From Croceibacterium atlanticum (lineage in GTDB: Bacteria; Pseudomonadota; Alphaproteobacteria; Sphingomonadales; Sphingomonadaceae), in the NCBI RefSeq assembly GCF_001008165.2, contig NZ_CP011453.2, positions 24,816 to 88,815 on the forward strand: 64,000 bases of DNA, in the 5' to 3' direction. The stretch's first letter is position 1, and every line of letters begins with the position of its first letter. Below are positions 53,328-64,000 of the stretch, one piece after another. The notes beneath the pieces are model-generated. The model saw only the letters and a program-made list of their open reading frames with translations. It made no database searches and was not told where the DNA came from. The translations under genes were made by a program, and so were the position numbers.

Positions 53328-54641
53328 CTATTCGGCCGCCTCGACTGCCTTGCCCCAACGCGTCGCATTGGAGAGGGCGGTCTTGTATGCGGCTTCAAGG
53401 CTGTCTTCCGGATCGTGCAGGAAGGAACCGGCGCGCGCGCCATAGAACACTTCGGGTTCGTTGGCGCCGGGAGCCGGTGCCTTGCCTTCGGCGAAGGCGC
53501 GGGCGGCCATCAGGACACGGCGACGAACGCGGGCGATCATCTGGTCGGTCGGGGCCAGATTCTCGAAACTGTGATCGGTGATCGCCCCCATGCTTTCAGT
53601 CACGGCCTGGTCCTGCATGGTGATGTTGGGAATGCCGGTGAACTGTGTGCCGTTGCGCTGGGAATCGCGGTCGATCGCCCAGTCATTTGCCTCGCTATCG
53701 GTCGAACGCCAGCGGCCATACCAGTCCGTGCTGTTGGGTTTGAAGCTGATCTTTTCGAACAGCGGCGTGCCGTCCTTCAGCGTGGAGGTATAGGCAGGGT
53801 TGCCGGTATCGGTGCCGCAGGTGATGTCGAACAGCATCGAGTGTTCGTCATCGATCGGCACCCAGGCGCGGGCAATGGCGCGAGTTGCGAAGCGATTGTT
53901 GGGCGTCTGCGTCCAGAACGGGAACATGTAATGCGCCACGCGCCAGGACATCTTCCCGTCATCATTGGGGCGATAGCCGCCATACATCACGCCCCAGTCA
54001 GACTGCTGCACCTCATATTCGGGCGCCCGGTTGAGCACGGTCGGCCGCATCGGGTGATCCTCTTCGAGATCCTCGACCGTGAGCGAGCCGACATGGAGGA
54101 AGCCGACATGGCTGGTGTCGATGTCGCCTTCCAGCGCCTGGAGCCAGTTGCAGTCGCGCTGCAGGCACCAGATCTCGGCATCGGGGTGCATTGCCGCCTC
54201 GATCTGCGGCTTCGGCGGAGGCGAATCCTGATCGGCCCCCATATAGACCCAGACGAGGCCGTTCGCCTCATAAGTCTTGTAGGCCTTGGCGTGGACGCGC
54301 TCCTTGAAATCCATGCGCGCGGGGACGGAAGGCATGTCCACGCACTTGCCGTTCACGTCGAACTTCCAGCCGTGATAGACGCAGCGAATCCCGCTTTCCT
54401 CGTTACGGCCGATGAACAGCGACGCACAGCGATGCGGACAGCGGTGATCCATGATGCCGACACGGCCTTCGCTGTCGCGGAAGGCGATCAGCTTCTCGCA
54501 CAGCAGCATCAGACGAACCGGATCGCCATCGGCCTCCAGCTCCGATGAAAGGCATGCCGGAATCCAGTACTGGCGCATGAAGGTGCCCATGACGGTGCCG
54601 GGGCCCACGCGGGTCAGGTCTTCGCTGTCCTTGGTCTGCAT
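53328..54641 (-). CDS. Rieske non-haem iron oxygenase, alpha subunit (phthalate oxygenase family)
   Basis: The 437-residue protein has the Rieske cluster CPHRCAS...CVYHGWKFD (about 68-95) and a catalytic domain with EGDIDTSHVGFLHVG, which supplies the bridging Asp and the two iron-binding His. It is of the homotrimeric single-component-oxygenase kind, like phthalate 4,5-dioxygenase, without a beta subunit. It is the first gene of the operon continuing with reductase, transporter, GMC oxidoreductase and aldehyde dehydrogenase. A GntR-type palindrome stands 132 bp upstream in the region shared with a TonB receptor. Substrate unknown, possibly ring hydroxylation or O-demethylation. Confidence 0.94.
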   Translation of the reverse strand: MQTKDSEDLTRVGPGTVMGTFMRQYWIPACLSSELEADGDPVRLMLLCEKLIAFRDSEGRVGIMDHRCPHRCASLFIGRNEESGIRCVYHGWKFDVNGKCVDMPSVPARMDFKERVHAKAYKTYEANGLVWVYMGADQDSPPPKPQIEAAMHPDAEIWCLQRDCNWLQALEGDIDTSHVGFLHVGSLTVEDLEEDHPMRPTVLNRAPEYEVQQSDWGVMYGGYRPNDDGKMSWRVAHYMFPFWTQTPNNRFATRAIARAWVPIDDEHSMLFDITCGTDTGNPAYTSTLKDGTPLFEKISFKPNSTDWYGRWRSTDSEANDWAIDRDSQRNGTQFTGIPNITMQDQAVTESMGAITDHSFENLAPTDQMIARVRRRVLMAARAFAEGKAPAPGANEPEVFYGARAGSFLHDPEDSLEAAYKTALSNATRWGKAVEAAE

Positions 54642-54772
54642 CTCGTCCTCATAAAATTTCGTTTGTCACGCATTGCGGTCCGACCACCTGCCGAAACCCG
54701 CAGACACCCAGCGGTTCGGGCGTCATTTCCATTTCCGAGCTAAATCCTTCGCCGCCGCATCCCCAATCGGAT

Positions 54773-54787
54773 TATGGTTGGACCATT
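54773..54787. promoter_or_regulatory. GntR-type palindrome in the divergent Rieske/TonB-receptor region
   Basis: TATGGT-tgg-ACCATT lies between the divergent Rieske operon and the second island TonB receptor. One site could control both. Confidence 0.6.
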
Positions 54788-54887
54788 CAGAAAACGGGAC
54801 GATACTATTGCTATTATTTCTCTTCGTCGCTCTTTCTCCGCTCCAGAACCACATTACATGCAACGTCTCAGGGAGAGAGATCCGAAA

Positions 54888-57173
54888 ATGAAGAAGGCAT
54901 TTCAGCCATTTGCGTCGTGCATCGCCATCGCAGCATTCTGCGGAACACCGGCATTCGCCCAGGACGCCGGAGAGCAATCACCATCAGATTCGGTCGGCAC
55001 TGCCGAACAGGGGCAAGCTGCGCAGGCGCCTGCTCGCCGTGATGACACACAGGAAATCATCGTCACTGCACAGCGTCGGGAATCGACGGTTCGCGACGTT
55101 CCCTTCTCGATCGCGGCCTTTGGCGGCGGCGAACTGGCCGAACAGCAGGTCTTCAGCCCCACCGCGCTGACGACGGAGCTTCCCGGCATCACGGTCAACA
55201 CGTCGGACAAGTCGCTGTCGATCCTTTCGATCCGCGGCAACGTGTCGACTTTCCGCACGGCCACGCTGGATACGCCCGTCGCCTATTTCCAGGACGACAT
55301 CTATTACGTGTTCAACAATGACCTGAACGCCAACTTCTATGACGTGAACCGCGTCGAGGTTCTGCGCGGGCCGCAGGGTACGCTGTTCGGTCGCAACGTG
55401 GTGGGCGGCGCCATCGCGGTGGTCACGAACAATCCGAAGTTCCATGATGAATATTCAATGCAGGTAACCGCCGGTAATGGCGGCTATATCCGCACGGAAG
55501 GCATGATCAACGGCGCCCTCGTCGAAGACAAGCTGGCCGCCCGCCTTGCGTTTTCGACCGAGAGTTCGGACGGGCTGATCGACACGCCCAACCAGCCGGG
55601 CAGCTATGGCAAGACCGATGGCTATGCCGCGCGCGGCAAGCTGCTTTTCACGCCCACCGATACACTCGAGATCATTCTCGCCGGCGATTATTCATACACC
55701 AAGGGCAATGGTGGCTCGATCCAGCTGGGCATCGGCGGGGAACAGGTTGTGCCGGACACGTTCGGCGACTTCACCAATGATGAGTGGACGAACAACGACT
55801 ATGCCCGCTCCCCCTATCGCCAGCGGCTTCGCGGCGGCTATCTTCGTGGCGATCTGGAACTGTTCGGCGGTACGCTGACGGCGATTTCCGGCTATCGCAT
55901 GAATGACAGCCACGCGATCAACGACGATATCCCGGTCGGCACCGTGCTCCCCGTCTTCGATCGTCGCCAGGACGTGAAGAATCGCAGCTTCACGCAAGAA
56001 GTGCGTTTCGCATCGGCTCCCAATCGCCTGTCCTATGTCGTGGGCGTCTATTATCTGAACGCCGACGTCTCGACGACCAACATCTTCTATTACAGCCCCT
56101 TGCCTGGATCGGTGTTTGACGGGGTCATCCCCACCAACCCGGATATTTCCAACATCACCCGCGTGCAGGACGGCAAGGTGCGGTCCTACGCGGTGTTTGG
56201 CGAGCTGACCTTTGAAGTGACCGATCGCCTCTCGCTGGTTGCAGGCGGCCGCTACACGAAGGACAAGAAGTCGATCGACTACCGGGCCTTCTCCACCACC
56301 GATCCCACCGGCATTCCGGGGCTGGGCTATCCGGGCGATGTCAGCGCGTCAGGCGGCGAAAGCTGGGATGCGTTCACTCCTCGCTTCACCGTGAAGTATG
56401 AACCGATCGACGGGGTGAACCTGTATGGTACCTATGCCAAGGGCTTCAAATCAGGCGGTTTTGTTGACAACGCCTATCTGAATCCCACCATTCCGCTCAA
56501 CCCGGAAAAGGCCCGCAACTACGAAATCGGCGCGAAGAGCCGGCTGTTCGACAACATGCTCGACCTCAACATCGCGCTGTTCGACCAGAAAACGGAAGAC
56601 CTGCAGAACTTCTCGGGCGCGGGCGGCGTGGCGCATACGTTCAACGGCACGCTCAAGATGCGCGGACTTGAACTGGAATCGAAACTGCGCCCGGTCGAAG
56701 GGTTGCAGTTGACGTTCAACTACACGCATCTCGATGGCGAATATTCCTCGCTCTACGATCCGCTGGTCGATGTCGACTATTCCGGCAACCCGGCCAAATA
56801 CGCGCCCAAGCACGCGTTCCTGGCTCGCGCGAAATATGATGCCTATCTGCCGAGTGGCGCAATTCTCACCCCGCAGGTCGAATTCAATTATTCCTCGCAC
56901 ATATCGACCGACGATGCGAACAACCTGTCGACCTTCCAGAACCTGTATGACGACACACGCGGTCAGACGGTCAATGCCCGCCTGAACTTCGAGAGCGCGG
57001 ACGGCCGCTGGAATCTGGGCCTGTGGGGCAAGAACCTCACCAACAATTACCAGATCATGCATGCCGACGACATCACGGCCTTCCTCGTCGCGCCCACCGG
57101 GCAGACGCGGTACTGGAAGATCTTCACCAATACCCCGCGCAGCTATGGCCTGACGCTGGGCTACAAGTACTAA
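54888..57173 (+). CDS. TonB-dependent receptor, second of the catabolic island
   Basis: The 761-residue protein starts at 54888 (GGGAGAGAG upstream) with signal peptide MKKAFQPFASCIAIAAFC...FAQ, plug domain (EIIVTAQRRESTVRDVPFSI, LRGPQGTLFGRNVVGGAIAV) and a barrel ending SYGLTLGYKY. It is divergent from the Rieske operon across a shared palindrome, and the SDR gene follows 26 bp after its stop. It probably imports the island substrate, but ligands of such receptors cannot be read from sequence. Confidence 0.93.
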   Translation: MKKAFQPFASCIAIAAFCGTPAFAQDAGEQSPSDSVGTAEQGQAAQAPARRDDTQEIIVTAQRRESTVRDVPFSIAAFGGGELAEQQVFSPTALTTELPGITVNTSDKSLSILSIRGNVSTFRTATLDTPVAYFQDDIYYVFNNDLNANFYDVNRVEVLRGPQGTLFGRNVVGGAIAVVTNNPKFHDEYSMQVTAGNGGYIRTEGMINGALVEDKLAARLAFSTESSDGLIDTPNQPGSYGKTDGYAARGKLLFTPTDTLEIILAGDYSYTKGNGGSIQLGIGGEQVVPDTFGDFTNDEWTNNDYARSPYRQRLRGGYLRGDLELFGGTLTAISGYRMNDSHAINDDIPVGTVLPVFDRRQDVKNRSFTQEVRFASAPNRLSYVVGVYYLNADVSTTNIFYYSPLPGSVFDGVIPTNPDISNITRVQDGKVRSYAVFGELTFEVTDRLSLVAGGRYTKDKKSIDYRAFSTTDPTGIPGLGYPGDVSASGGESWDAFTPRFTVKYEPIDGVNLYGTYAKGFKSGGFVDNAYLNPTIPLNPEKARNYEIGAKSRLFDNMLDLNIALFDQKTEDLQNFSGAGGVAHTFNGTLKMRGLELESKLRPVEGLQLTFNYTHLDGEYSSLYDPLVDVDYSGNPAKYAPKHAFLARAKYDAYLPSGAILTPQVEFNYSSHISTDDANNLSTFQNLYDDTRGQTVNARLNFESADGRWNLGLWGKNLTNNYQIMHADDITAFLVAPTGQTRYWKIFTNTPRSYGLTLGYKY

Positions 57174-57199
57174 GCCTCCGAGCAGAACTGGATCGCAGC

Positions 57200-57976
57200 A
57201 TGTCTCTCACTGAAATTCCCGCACCCGGATCCTTCTCGTTCGAAGGGCGGACCGCGATGGTCACAGGCGGCGCCAAAGGCGTCGGCGAGGCCATCTGCCG
57301 CGAAATCCATGCAGGCAGAGGGCGTGTTGCGATCTGCGATATCGACCTGGCGGCGGCAGAGGCCGTCGCCAGGTCACTCGACCCGTCGGGCGAGACCGCA
57401 ATGGTCTTCAGCCTCGATGTCCGCAACAAGGATGACTTCATCGCCGGTCGCGATGCGGTGATCGCCAAATGGGGCAAGGTCGACATATTGGTGAACAATG
57501 CCGGCTTCGCGAAACGCACGCCGGTTGACGATATCACACCGCAGGAATTCGACGAGATCGTCGCCATAAACATGCGCAGCGTGTTCCTGGGCTGCCAGGT
57601 GTTCAAGGATCACATGGCAGCGAACGGCTATGGCCGGATCGTCAATATTACGTCGCTCGCCGGACAGAACGGCGGCACGGTAGCGTCACCGCATTATGCT
57701 TCGTCGAAGGCGGGGGCCATCATGCTGACCAAGTATTTCGCACAATTGCTTGTCGATACGGGCATCACGGTCAACGCGATTGCCCCAGGCCCCATCGCCA
57801 CGGCCAAGGCCCGTCTGTCGGACGAACAGATCGCGATGGTAGAGGGCAAGGTTCCTGTCGGGCGCTTCATGGAAGTCAGCGAAATAGCCGCCGCAGCGGC
57901 CCTGCTCGCCTCGGACCGGGGCGGCTTTTTCGTGGGTGCGACGTTGGACATGAACGGCGGACTCTATGTCCGCTGA
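57200..57976 (+). CDS. Short-chain dehydrogenase/reductase
   Basis: The 258-residue classical SDR has TGGAKGVGEAI (cofactor loop), the Asp of AICDIDL suggesting NAD preference, NNAGFAKR, the catalytic Ser in NITSLAGQ and YASSK. The C-terminus LDMNGGLYVR is family-typical. It is probably cotranscribed with the TonB receptor. It could oxidise a hydroxyl produced by the Rieske, P450 or beta-oxidation steps; substrate unknown. Confidence 0.94.
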   Translation: MSLTEIPAPGSFSFEGRTAMVTGGAKGVGEAICREIHAGRGRVAICDIDLAAAEAVARSLDPSGETAMVFSLDVRNKDDFIAGRDAVIAKWGKVDILVNNAGFAKRTPVDDITPQEFDEIVAINMRSVFLGCQVFKDHMAANGYGRIVNITSLAGQNGGTVASPHYASSKAGAIMLTKYFAQLLVDTGITVNAIAPGPIATAKARLSDEQIAMVEGKVPVGRFMEVSEIAAAAALLASDRGGFFVGATLDMNGGLYVR

Positions 57977-57982
57977 CGCTCT

Positions 57983-59625
<1,643 letters not shown>

Positions 59626-59629
<4 letters not shown>

Positions 59630-60567
59630 AAGCCGGCAGTCAGATCCGGCACGGCCTTGTAGAGATCGGCGACGAGGCCGATGTCGGCGACCTGGAAGAT
59701 GGGTGCGTCCTCGTCCTTGTTGATGGCGATGATGGTCCTGGAATCCTTCATGCCCGCCAGGTGCTGGATCGCGCCGCTGATGCCGATGGCGATATAGACC
59801 TCCGGCGCCACGATCTTGCCCGTCTGCCCGACCTGGTAATCATTGGGGACATAGCCTGCGTCAACCGCGGCGCGCGAAGCGCCCACGCCCGCGCCGAGCT
59901 TGTCAGCGAGCGGCATTATGATCTGCTGGAAGGTTTCGGCATCCTTCAGCGCGCGGCCACCCGACACGATGATTTTCGCGCTGGTAAGTTCGGGACGTTC
60001 GCTTTCGGCCAGTTCGGCGCCGACGAAGCTCGACAGGCCCTTGTCGCCGGTGGAGGCGACGGCCTCGATAGCTGCCGATCCGCCTTCCGCGTCCGCCTTG
60101 TCGAAGGCCGTGCCGCGGACAGTGATGACGAGCTTCGCATCGCTGCTTTCGACCGTGGCGATGGCATTGCCGGCATAGATCGGGCGGGTGAAAGTCTTCT
60201 CACCCTCGACCGACAGGATGTCCGAGATCTGCATCACATCGAGCAGCGCCGCCACGCGCGGCGCGATATTCTTGCCCGTGGTGGTGGCAGGGAACAGCAC
60301 GGCGTCGTGCCCATGCTCGCCTGCGTCCATGAGACCCGCGATCAGCGGCGCGACATTCTCGGCCAGCTGGTGTTCGTAGGCGGTATCGTCCGCGACATGG
60401 ACCTTGCCCACGCCCGCGATCCTGGCGGCGGCATCCGCCACCGAACCGCAGCCTGCGCCCGCGACCAGCAGATGGACTTCCCCCAGTTTCGCGGCAGCCG
60501 TCACCGTGGCAAGCGTGGCATCGCCCAGCATCGAATTGTCGTGATCGACATACACAAGCGTCTTCAT
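59626..60567 (-). CDS. etfA: Electron transfer flavoprotein alpha subunit
   Basis: The 313-residue subunit binds FAD ([66 protein letters not shown]). It pairs with EtfB and accepts electrons from acyl-CoA dehydrogenases. ATG 60567 lies directly after the EtfB stop, with GGGAG nine bases upstream; a GTG two codons earlier is possible. Confidence 0.96.
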
Positions 60568-60569
60568 GT

Positions 60570-61316
60570 TCACGCCACTCCCATGGCTTTGAGCCTGGCG
60601 ACCAGTTCATCGACGTCGGCCACTTTCACGCCCGCCTGACGGACCGGCGGTTCGGACACATTCAGCGTCTTCAGGCGCGGAGCGATGTCGACGCCGTAAT
60701 CGGCCGGAGTCTTCGTCTCCAAAGGCTTCTTCTTCGCCTTCATGATATTCGGCAGGCTCGCATAGCGCGGCTCGTTCAGGCGCAGATCGGTGGTGATGAT
60801 CGCGGGGATCGACAGCTTCACCGTCTCCAGCCCGCCATCGACTTCGCGCGTCACCTTCACGTAATCGCCTTCGACCAACACCTTCGATGCGAAGGTGCCC
60901 TGCGGCAGGTCCATCAGCGCGGCCAGCATCTGGCCGGTCTGGTTGCTGTCATCGTCGATCGCCTGCTTGCCGAGGATGATGAGGCCCGGCTCGATCTCCG
61001 CCGCCACGGCCTTCAGGATCTTGGCCACGGCCAGCGGTTCGACAGTTTCATCCGTTTCGACCAGCACCGCGCTGTCCGCGCCCATTGCCAGCGCCGTCCT
61101 CAGCGTTTCCTGCGCCTTTGCCGGGCCGACCGATACAGCCACGATCTCGCTCACCGCGCCCGCTTCCTTCAGACGGACCGCCTCTTCCACCGCGATCTCG
61201 TCAAACGGGTTCATGCTCATCTTCACATTGCTCAGGTCAACACCCGAACCGTCCGACTTGACGCGCGGCTTCACATTATAATCTATCACCCGCTTCACGG
61301 GCACCAGGGCTTTCAT
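60570..61316 (-). CDS. etfB: Electron transfer flavoprotein beta subunit
   Basis: The 248-residue subunit begins [20 protein letters not shown] and contains [50 protein letters not shown] (AMP site) and the C-terminal PADYGVD region that recognises dehydrogenases. The start at 61316 follows AAAAGGA; a longer reading in the same frame lacks family similarity. It lies 28 bp after the acyl-CoA dehydrogenase gene and 2 bp before etfA. Confidence 0.96.
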   Translation of the reverse strand: MKALVPVKRVIDYNVKPRVKSDGSGVDLSNVKMSMNPFDEIAVEEAVRLKEAGAVSEIVAVSVGPAKAQETLRTALAMGADSAVLVETDETVEPLAVAKILKAVAAEIEPGLIILGKQAIDDDSNQTGQMLAALMDLPQGTFASKVLVEGDYVKVTREVDGGLETVKLSIPAIITTDLRLNEPRYASLPNIMKAKKKPLETKTPADYGVDIAPRLKTLNVSEPPVRQAGVKVADVDELVARLKAMGVA

Positions 61317-61344
61317 GCAGCTGTCCTTTTCCGCTTGCAGGGCT

Positions 61345-62481
61345 TTAGCGCAGCAATTCGCGGGCGATGGTGTTCTTCTGAATTTCGGAAGAACCCTCAT
61401 AGATGCGCGTGATGCGGATATCGCGATAGAGCCGCTCGATCGCATAGCCCTTGCAGTAACCGGCACCGCCGAAGATCTGCAGCGCGGTATCAACCGTGCG
61501 GCTGCCCGCTTCCGTTGCAAACAACTTCGCCATTGCCGCCAGCTCGCGTCGCTTTTCACCCTGGTCGTAACGCCATGCGGCATCCAGCAGGATCAGGCGT
61601 GCGGCGCGCATGTCGGTCGCCATGCCGGCAAGATAATGCCGGATCGCCTGGAAATCGGCGATCACGCTGCCGAAAGCAGGACGCACCTTGGCCTCTTCCG
61701 TTGCCAGCTCCAGGGCGTATTCACCCATGCCGACAGCAGTTGCGCCAACATTCATGCGGCCTTCGTTGAGGCATTCCAGCGCATAGTGAAAGCCCCTGCC
61801 CTCTTCCCCGATGAGCGCGTCCGGACCGACCTGGCATTGGTCAAAGGTCAGCTCGTACACGGCGGGGGACGTACCCATCAGTTCGATCACGCCGGTCACG
61901 GCGAAGCCCGGCGTGTCGGCGTCCATCAGGAAGGCGGAAATACCGCCGCGCGGGCCCGCGCTCTTGTCCGTATATGCGTAAACCGTGACATATTTGGCGT
62001 TCTTGCCGTTCGAGATATAGGTCTTCGAACCGTTGATCACCCAGCCATCGGCGTTGCGGGTCGCAGTCGTGCGCATCGACCCCGGATCGGAGCCGGAACC
62101 CGGCTCGGTCAACGCGAAGGCCACAGGAATTTCGCCCGATGCCATCCCGGGGATCAGCAATTCCTTCTGCGCCTCCGAACAATGATATGCGATGTTCTTG
62201 GCGCCCGGCCCCATCAGGGGGCGGATCTCGGTCCAGAACTGCGGTGGGAGGCGGGCAAGCTCGATCTGCACTGCCGCCTGCGCCAGCGCGCCAAGACCAA
62301 GCCCCCCATATTCTTCGGGCAGCGCCATGCCGAAATAGCCGTTTTCGACCAGCGTTTCGCGCACGATCGGCGGAACTTTGCCGCTTTCAACGAAGTCTCG
62401 CTCCAGCGGCAGCAAGTCGTTGACGATGCTGCGCGTGGCTTCGCAGAAATCCTTGATCTCGTCGGGGAGTTCGAAATCCAT
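61345..62481 (-). CDS. Acyl-CoA dehydrogenase
   Basis: The 378-residue flavoprotein has [44 protein letters not shown] and [11 protein letters not shown] with the likely catalytic Glu. It desaturates an acyl-CoA thioester and hands electrons to ETF, whose genes follow directly. The start at 62481 has AGGAAGG eight bases upstream. A perfect GntR-type palindrome stands 47 bp before it. It may act on the thioester formed by the CoA transferase of the island; chain or ring specificity is unknown. Confidence 0.95.
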   Translation of the reverse strand: MDFELPDEIKDFCEATRSIVNDLLPLERDFVESGKVPPIVRETLVENGYFGMALPEEYGGLGLGALAQAAVQIELARLPPQFWTEIRPLMGPGAKNIAYHCSEAQKELLIPGMASGEIPVAFALTEPGSGSDPGSMRTTATRNADGWVINGSKTYISNGKNAKYVTVYAYTDKSAGPRGGISAFLMDADTPGFAVTGVIELMGTSPAVYELTFDQCQVGPDALIGEEGRGFHYALECLNEGRMNVGATAVGMGEYALELATEEAKVRPAFGSVIADFQAIRHYLAGMATDMRAARLILLDAAWRYDQGEKRRELAAMAKLFATEAGSRTVDTALQIFGGAGYCKGYAIERLYRDIRITRIYEGSSEIQKNTIARELLR

Positions 62482-62527
62482 ATTGAGCCTTCCTGGTGTG
62501 GCGATCAGTCTCCCGGCGAAAAAGCAT

Positions 62528-62542
62528 AATGGTCCTACCATT
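62528..62542. promoter_or_regulatory. Perfect GntR-type palindrome before the acyl-CoA dehydrogenase/ETF operon
   Basis: AATGGT-cct-ACCATT is the best copy of the island motif, with fully symmetrical arms. It lies 47 bp before the acyl-CoA dehydrogenase start. Confidence 0.65.
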
Positions 62543-62888
62543 GCAAGTGGGCACTCTGCAATTCGCGCCAATTGCCGGGTTTCCAGGCGGCTAACCGTCA
62601 GGAAGTGGACAGGGGGGCGCCATAAAGACCCACACATCATGCTGTTTTTATGGTGTTTTTATCAGGCGCCTGGAGCGGCATTCATTTTTGACAAAGCCAT
62701 TTGGAAACCGCTGCGCTTCCCGGTGCGCGCGTGGCTGGGTCCAACCCAGCTGAATTTCAGCCGGTCCAAATCCCGGAAAACTTATGGCATTATTCTATTG
62801 GAATTGGCTTGCGCGGATCAGGCGCTCATACTTCCAGGGAAAACAGAAAAATGCCGCGCCTGTCAGCGCGATAATTCTGGAGAGAGAC
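62543..62888. other. Intergenic region with second palindrome, Rieske promoter
   Basis: This stretch separates divergent operons. CTGGGT-cca-ACCCAG (62735-62749), extended by G/C to 17 bp, is a second palindrome of the same N3 geometry as the GntR sites but with GGGT for TGGT. A TTGACA hexamer at 62688-62693 could be a -35 element, without a clear -10. No gene is supported; an ATG at 62784 in the Rieske frame is less likely than 62889. Confidence 0.5.
62735..62749. promoter_or_regulatory. Palindrome CTGGGT-N3-ACCCAG upstream of the second Rieske gene
   Basis: Perfect 6-bp arms with a 3-bp centre, 140 bp before the Rieske start. It shares spacing with the GntR-type sites but differs in the half-site, so it may be a variant site or belong to another regulator. 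Confidence 0.45.
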
Positions 62889-63932
62889 ATGTTCATCAAG
62901 AATGCCTGGTATGTCGCCGCATTCGCCGCCGAGATCGAAACCGGCAAGGCCCTTGCCCGCAAGTTCCTGAACAAGCCCGTCGTCCTGTTCCGTACGGAGG
63001 ATGGCGAGATCGCCGCGCTGGAAGATCGTTGCAGCCATCGCGCCATGCCTCTCAGCGCCGGCCACGTTGACGGGTGCCGGATTCGCTGCGCCTATCATGG
63101 CGTCGAATTCGATACGGGCGGCAAATGCGTGCGCATTCCCAACCAGGAACGCATTCCGCCGGCGGCCAATGTGCGCAGCTATCCCGTGGTCGAAAAGGAT
63201 CACCTGATCTGGATCTGGATGGGCGATGCCCACTTGGCCGACCCCACGCAGATCATCGACAGTCCCGAGCATAACGATCCCCAGTGGACCTGGCGCCCGT
63301 ATAATTTCCCGGTGAAGGCCGACTGGCAGCTGATCGTCGACAATATCCTGGACCTGACCCATGTGCCCTACATCCATGCAGGCACGATCGGCGGCAATCC
63401 GGAACAGCATTACGGCGCCGAAACCAAGGTCGAATTCGACGGCAAGCGCATTGAACTGCTGCGCAAGATGCCGAACTCCGTTCCCCCGCGTTCCTATATC
63501 GATGCCGGCGGCTTCAAGGGCCGGGTCGATCGCTGGCAGGAAGTGCGCTTCGAGCCGGGCCGCGGCATGACTCTGCGCGTGAATGCGGGCGGATGCGATG
63601 CGGGCACGGGCGCCTATGAAGGCAGGCGCGACAATGGGTTCGTGCTGGCGAACAATCATTTCATCACGCCCGAGACTGAAACGACCAGTCACTATCTCTG
63701 GACGATCTGCACGACTGCGGACCCAGCCACAGGCGTGCCCGACAAACTGTTCGACCAGTTCTTCGACACGATTACCGAAGACGAGGAAACGCTGGCGCTC
63801 CAGCAGCAGCGGATCAATGACGATCCCGATCGTAATTTTGTCGGTATTGCCAGCGACGGTGCCGTAAACCAGGCCCGCCGCCTTCTCAGCGCGATGTACG
63901 AGGCCGAAAATGATCAGGGCATTGCCGCCTGA
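62889..63932 (+). CDS. Rieske non-haem iron oxygenase (VanA-like)
   Basis: The 347-residue protein has the Rieske motif CSHR...CAYHGVEFD (about 46-70) and the catalytic site NILDLTHVPYIH (Asp and two His). Length and pattern match VanA-type oxygenases, which often remove methyl groups from methoxyaromatics or hydroxylate non-aromatic positions. GGAGAGAG lies before the ATG. No reductase is found next to it within the window; it may use the PDR-type reductase at 52286 or one encoded further downstream. Substrate unknown. Confidence 0.93.
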   Translation: MFIKNAWYVAAFAAEIETGKALARKFLNKPVVLFRTEDGEIAALEDRCSHRAMPLSAGHVDGCRIRCAYHGVEFDTGGKCVRIPNQERIPPAANVRSYPVVEKDHLIWIWMGDAHLADPTQIIDSPEHNDPQWTWRPYNFPVKADWQLIVDNILDLTHVPYIHAGTIGGNPEQHYGAETKVEFDGKRIELLRKMPNSVPPRSYIDAGGFKGRVDRWQEVRFEPGRGMTLRVNAGGCDAGTGAYEGRRDNGFVLANNHFITPETETTSHYLWTICTTADPATGVPDKLFDQFFDTITEDEETLALQQQRINDDPDRNFVGIASDGAVNQARRLLSAMYEAENDQGIAA

Positions 63933-63985
63933 TCGCGATCGGCATCACGTACCACACTCAAGAAAATTTCTCCCCCCCCACTAAA

Positions 63986-63991
63986 AAGGAG
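63986..63991 (+). promoter_or_regulatory. AAGGAG, probable ribosome-binding site of a gene starting past the window edge
   Basis: A clean AAGGAG stands 9 bases from the end of the window, after the Rieske stop codon. The next gene on this strand probably starts just beyond. Confidence 0.45.
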
Positions 63992-64000
63992 CGGCGCCCT

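Overview
The window is GC-rich DNA with densely packed, mostly operonic genes. Three TonB-dependent receptors, Rieske oxygenases, a P450, an aromatic-acid type transporter and DUF6152 proteins point to an alphaproteobacterium of the order Sphingomonadales (Sphingobium, Novosphingobium or Erythrobacteraceae-like). That assignment is inference; no rRNA or tRNA gene was seen.

Layout. 0-8 kb: the end of an outer-membrane barrel gene, then a minus-strand set of universal stress protein, P-type ATPase and ferric-reductase-like flavocytochrome, a class II Fic protein and a small hydrophilic protein. 8-18.7 kb: two paralogous secreted G8-domain/beta-helix proteins flank a minus-strand block of MarR regulator, TonB receptor, an uncharacterised exported protein and two DUF6152 proteins. 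Three copies of one dyad (AATTTGA-N5-YCAAAA) stand before both G8 genes, the DUF6152 operon and the marR gene, which suggests one MarR-controlled export/uptake system of unknown substrate. 18.8-27 kb: housekeeping and accessory genes (SMR exporter, 5-formyl-THF cyclo-ligase, glutamate dehydrogenase, small OMP, PAP2 phosphatase), an orphan tyrosine recombinase with a dif-like dyad beside it, and two surface-polysaccharide genes.

27.3-34.2 kb: a tight five-gene minus-strand operon encoding a YIP1-like membrane protein, an SH3b protein, a lipoprotein, a 1246-residue secreted metzincin-like protease and a small exported protein. I know of no described system with this composition. A LuxR regulator lies upstream. 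35.7-39.3 kb: a MetR-like LysR regulator, mesX (DUF1852), mesD and a flavin reductase, matching the folate-independent, oxygen-dependent methionine synthase.

39.5-64 kb: a catabolic island. It holds a TonB receptor, P450, MerR and GntR regulators, a CoA transferase, a LysR protein with two DNA-binding domains, and an operon of Rieske oxygenase, its reductase, MFS transporter, GMC oxidoreductase and aldehyde dehydrogenase. A second TonB receptor with an SDR, an acyl-CoA dehydrogenase with its own ETF and ETF-QO, and a second Rieske oxygenase follow. A palindrome AATGGT-N3-ACCATT, of FadR/GntR type, recurs before at least five of these units, so the GntR protein is probably the regulator of the whole island. 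The substrate is probably an aromatic or alicyclic acid degraded partly as CoA thioesters; its identity cannot be read from the sequence.
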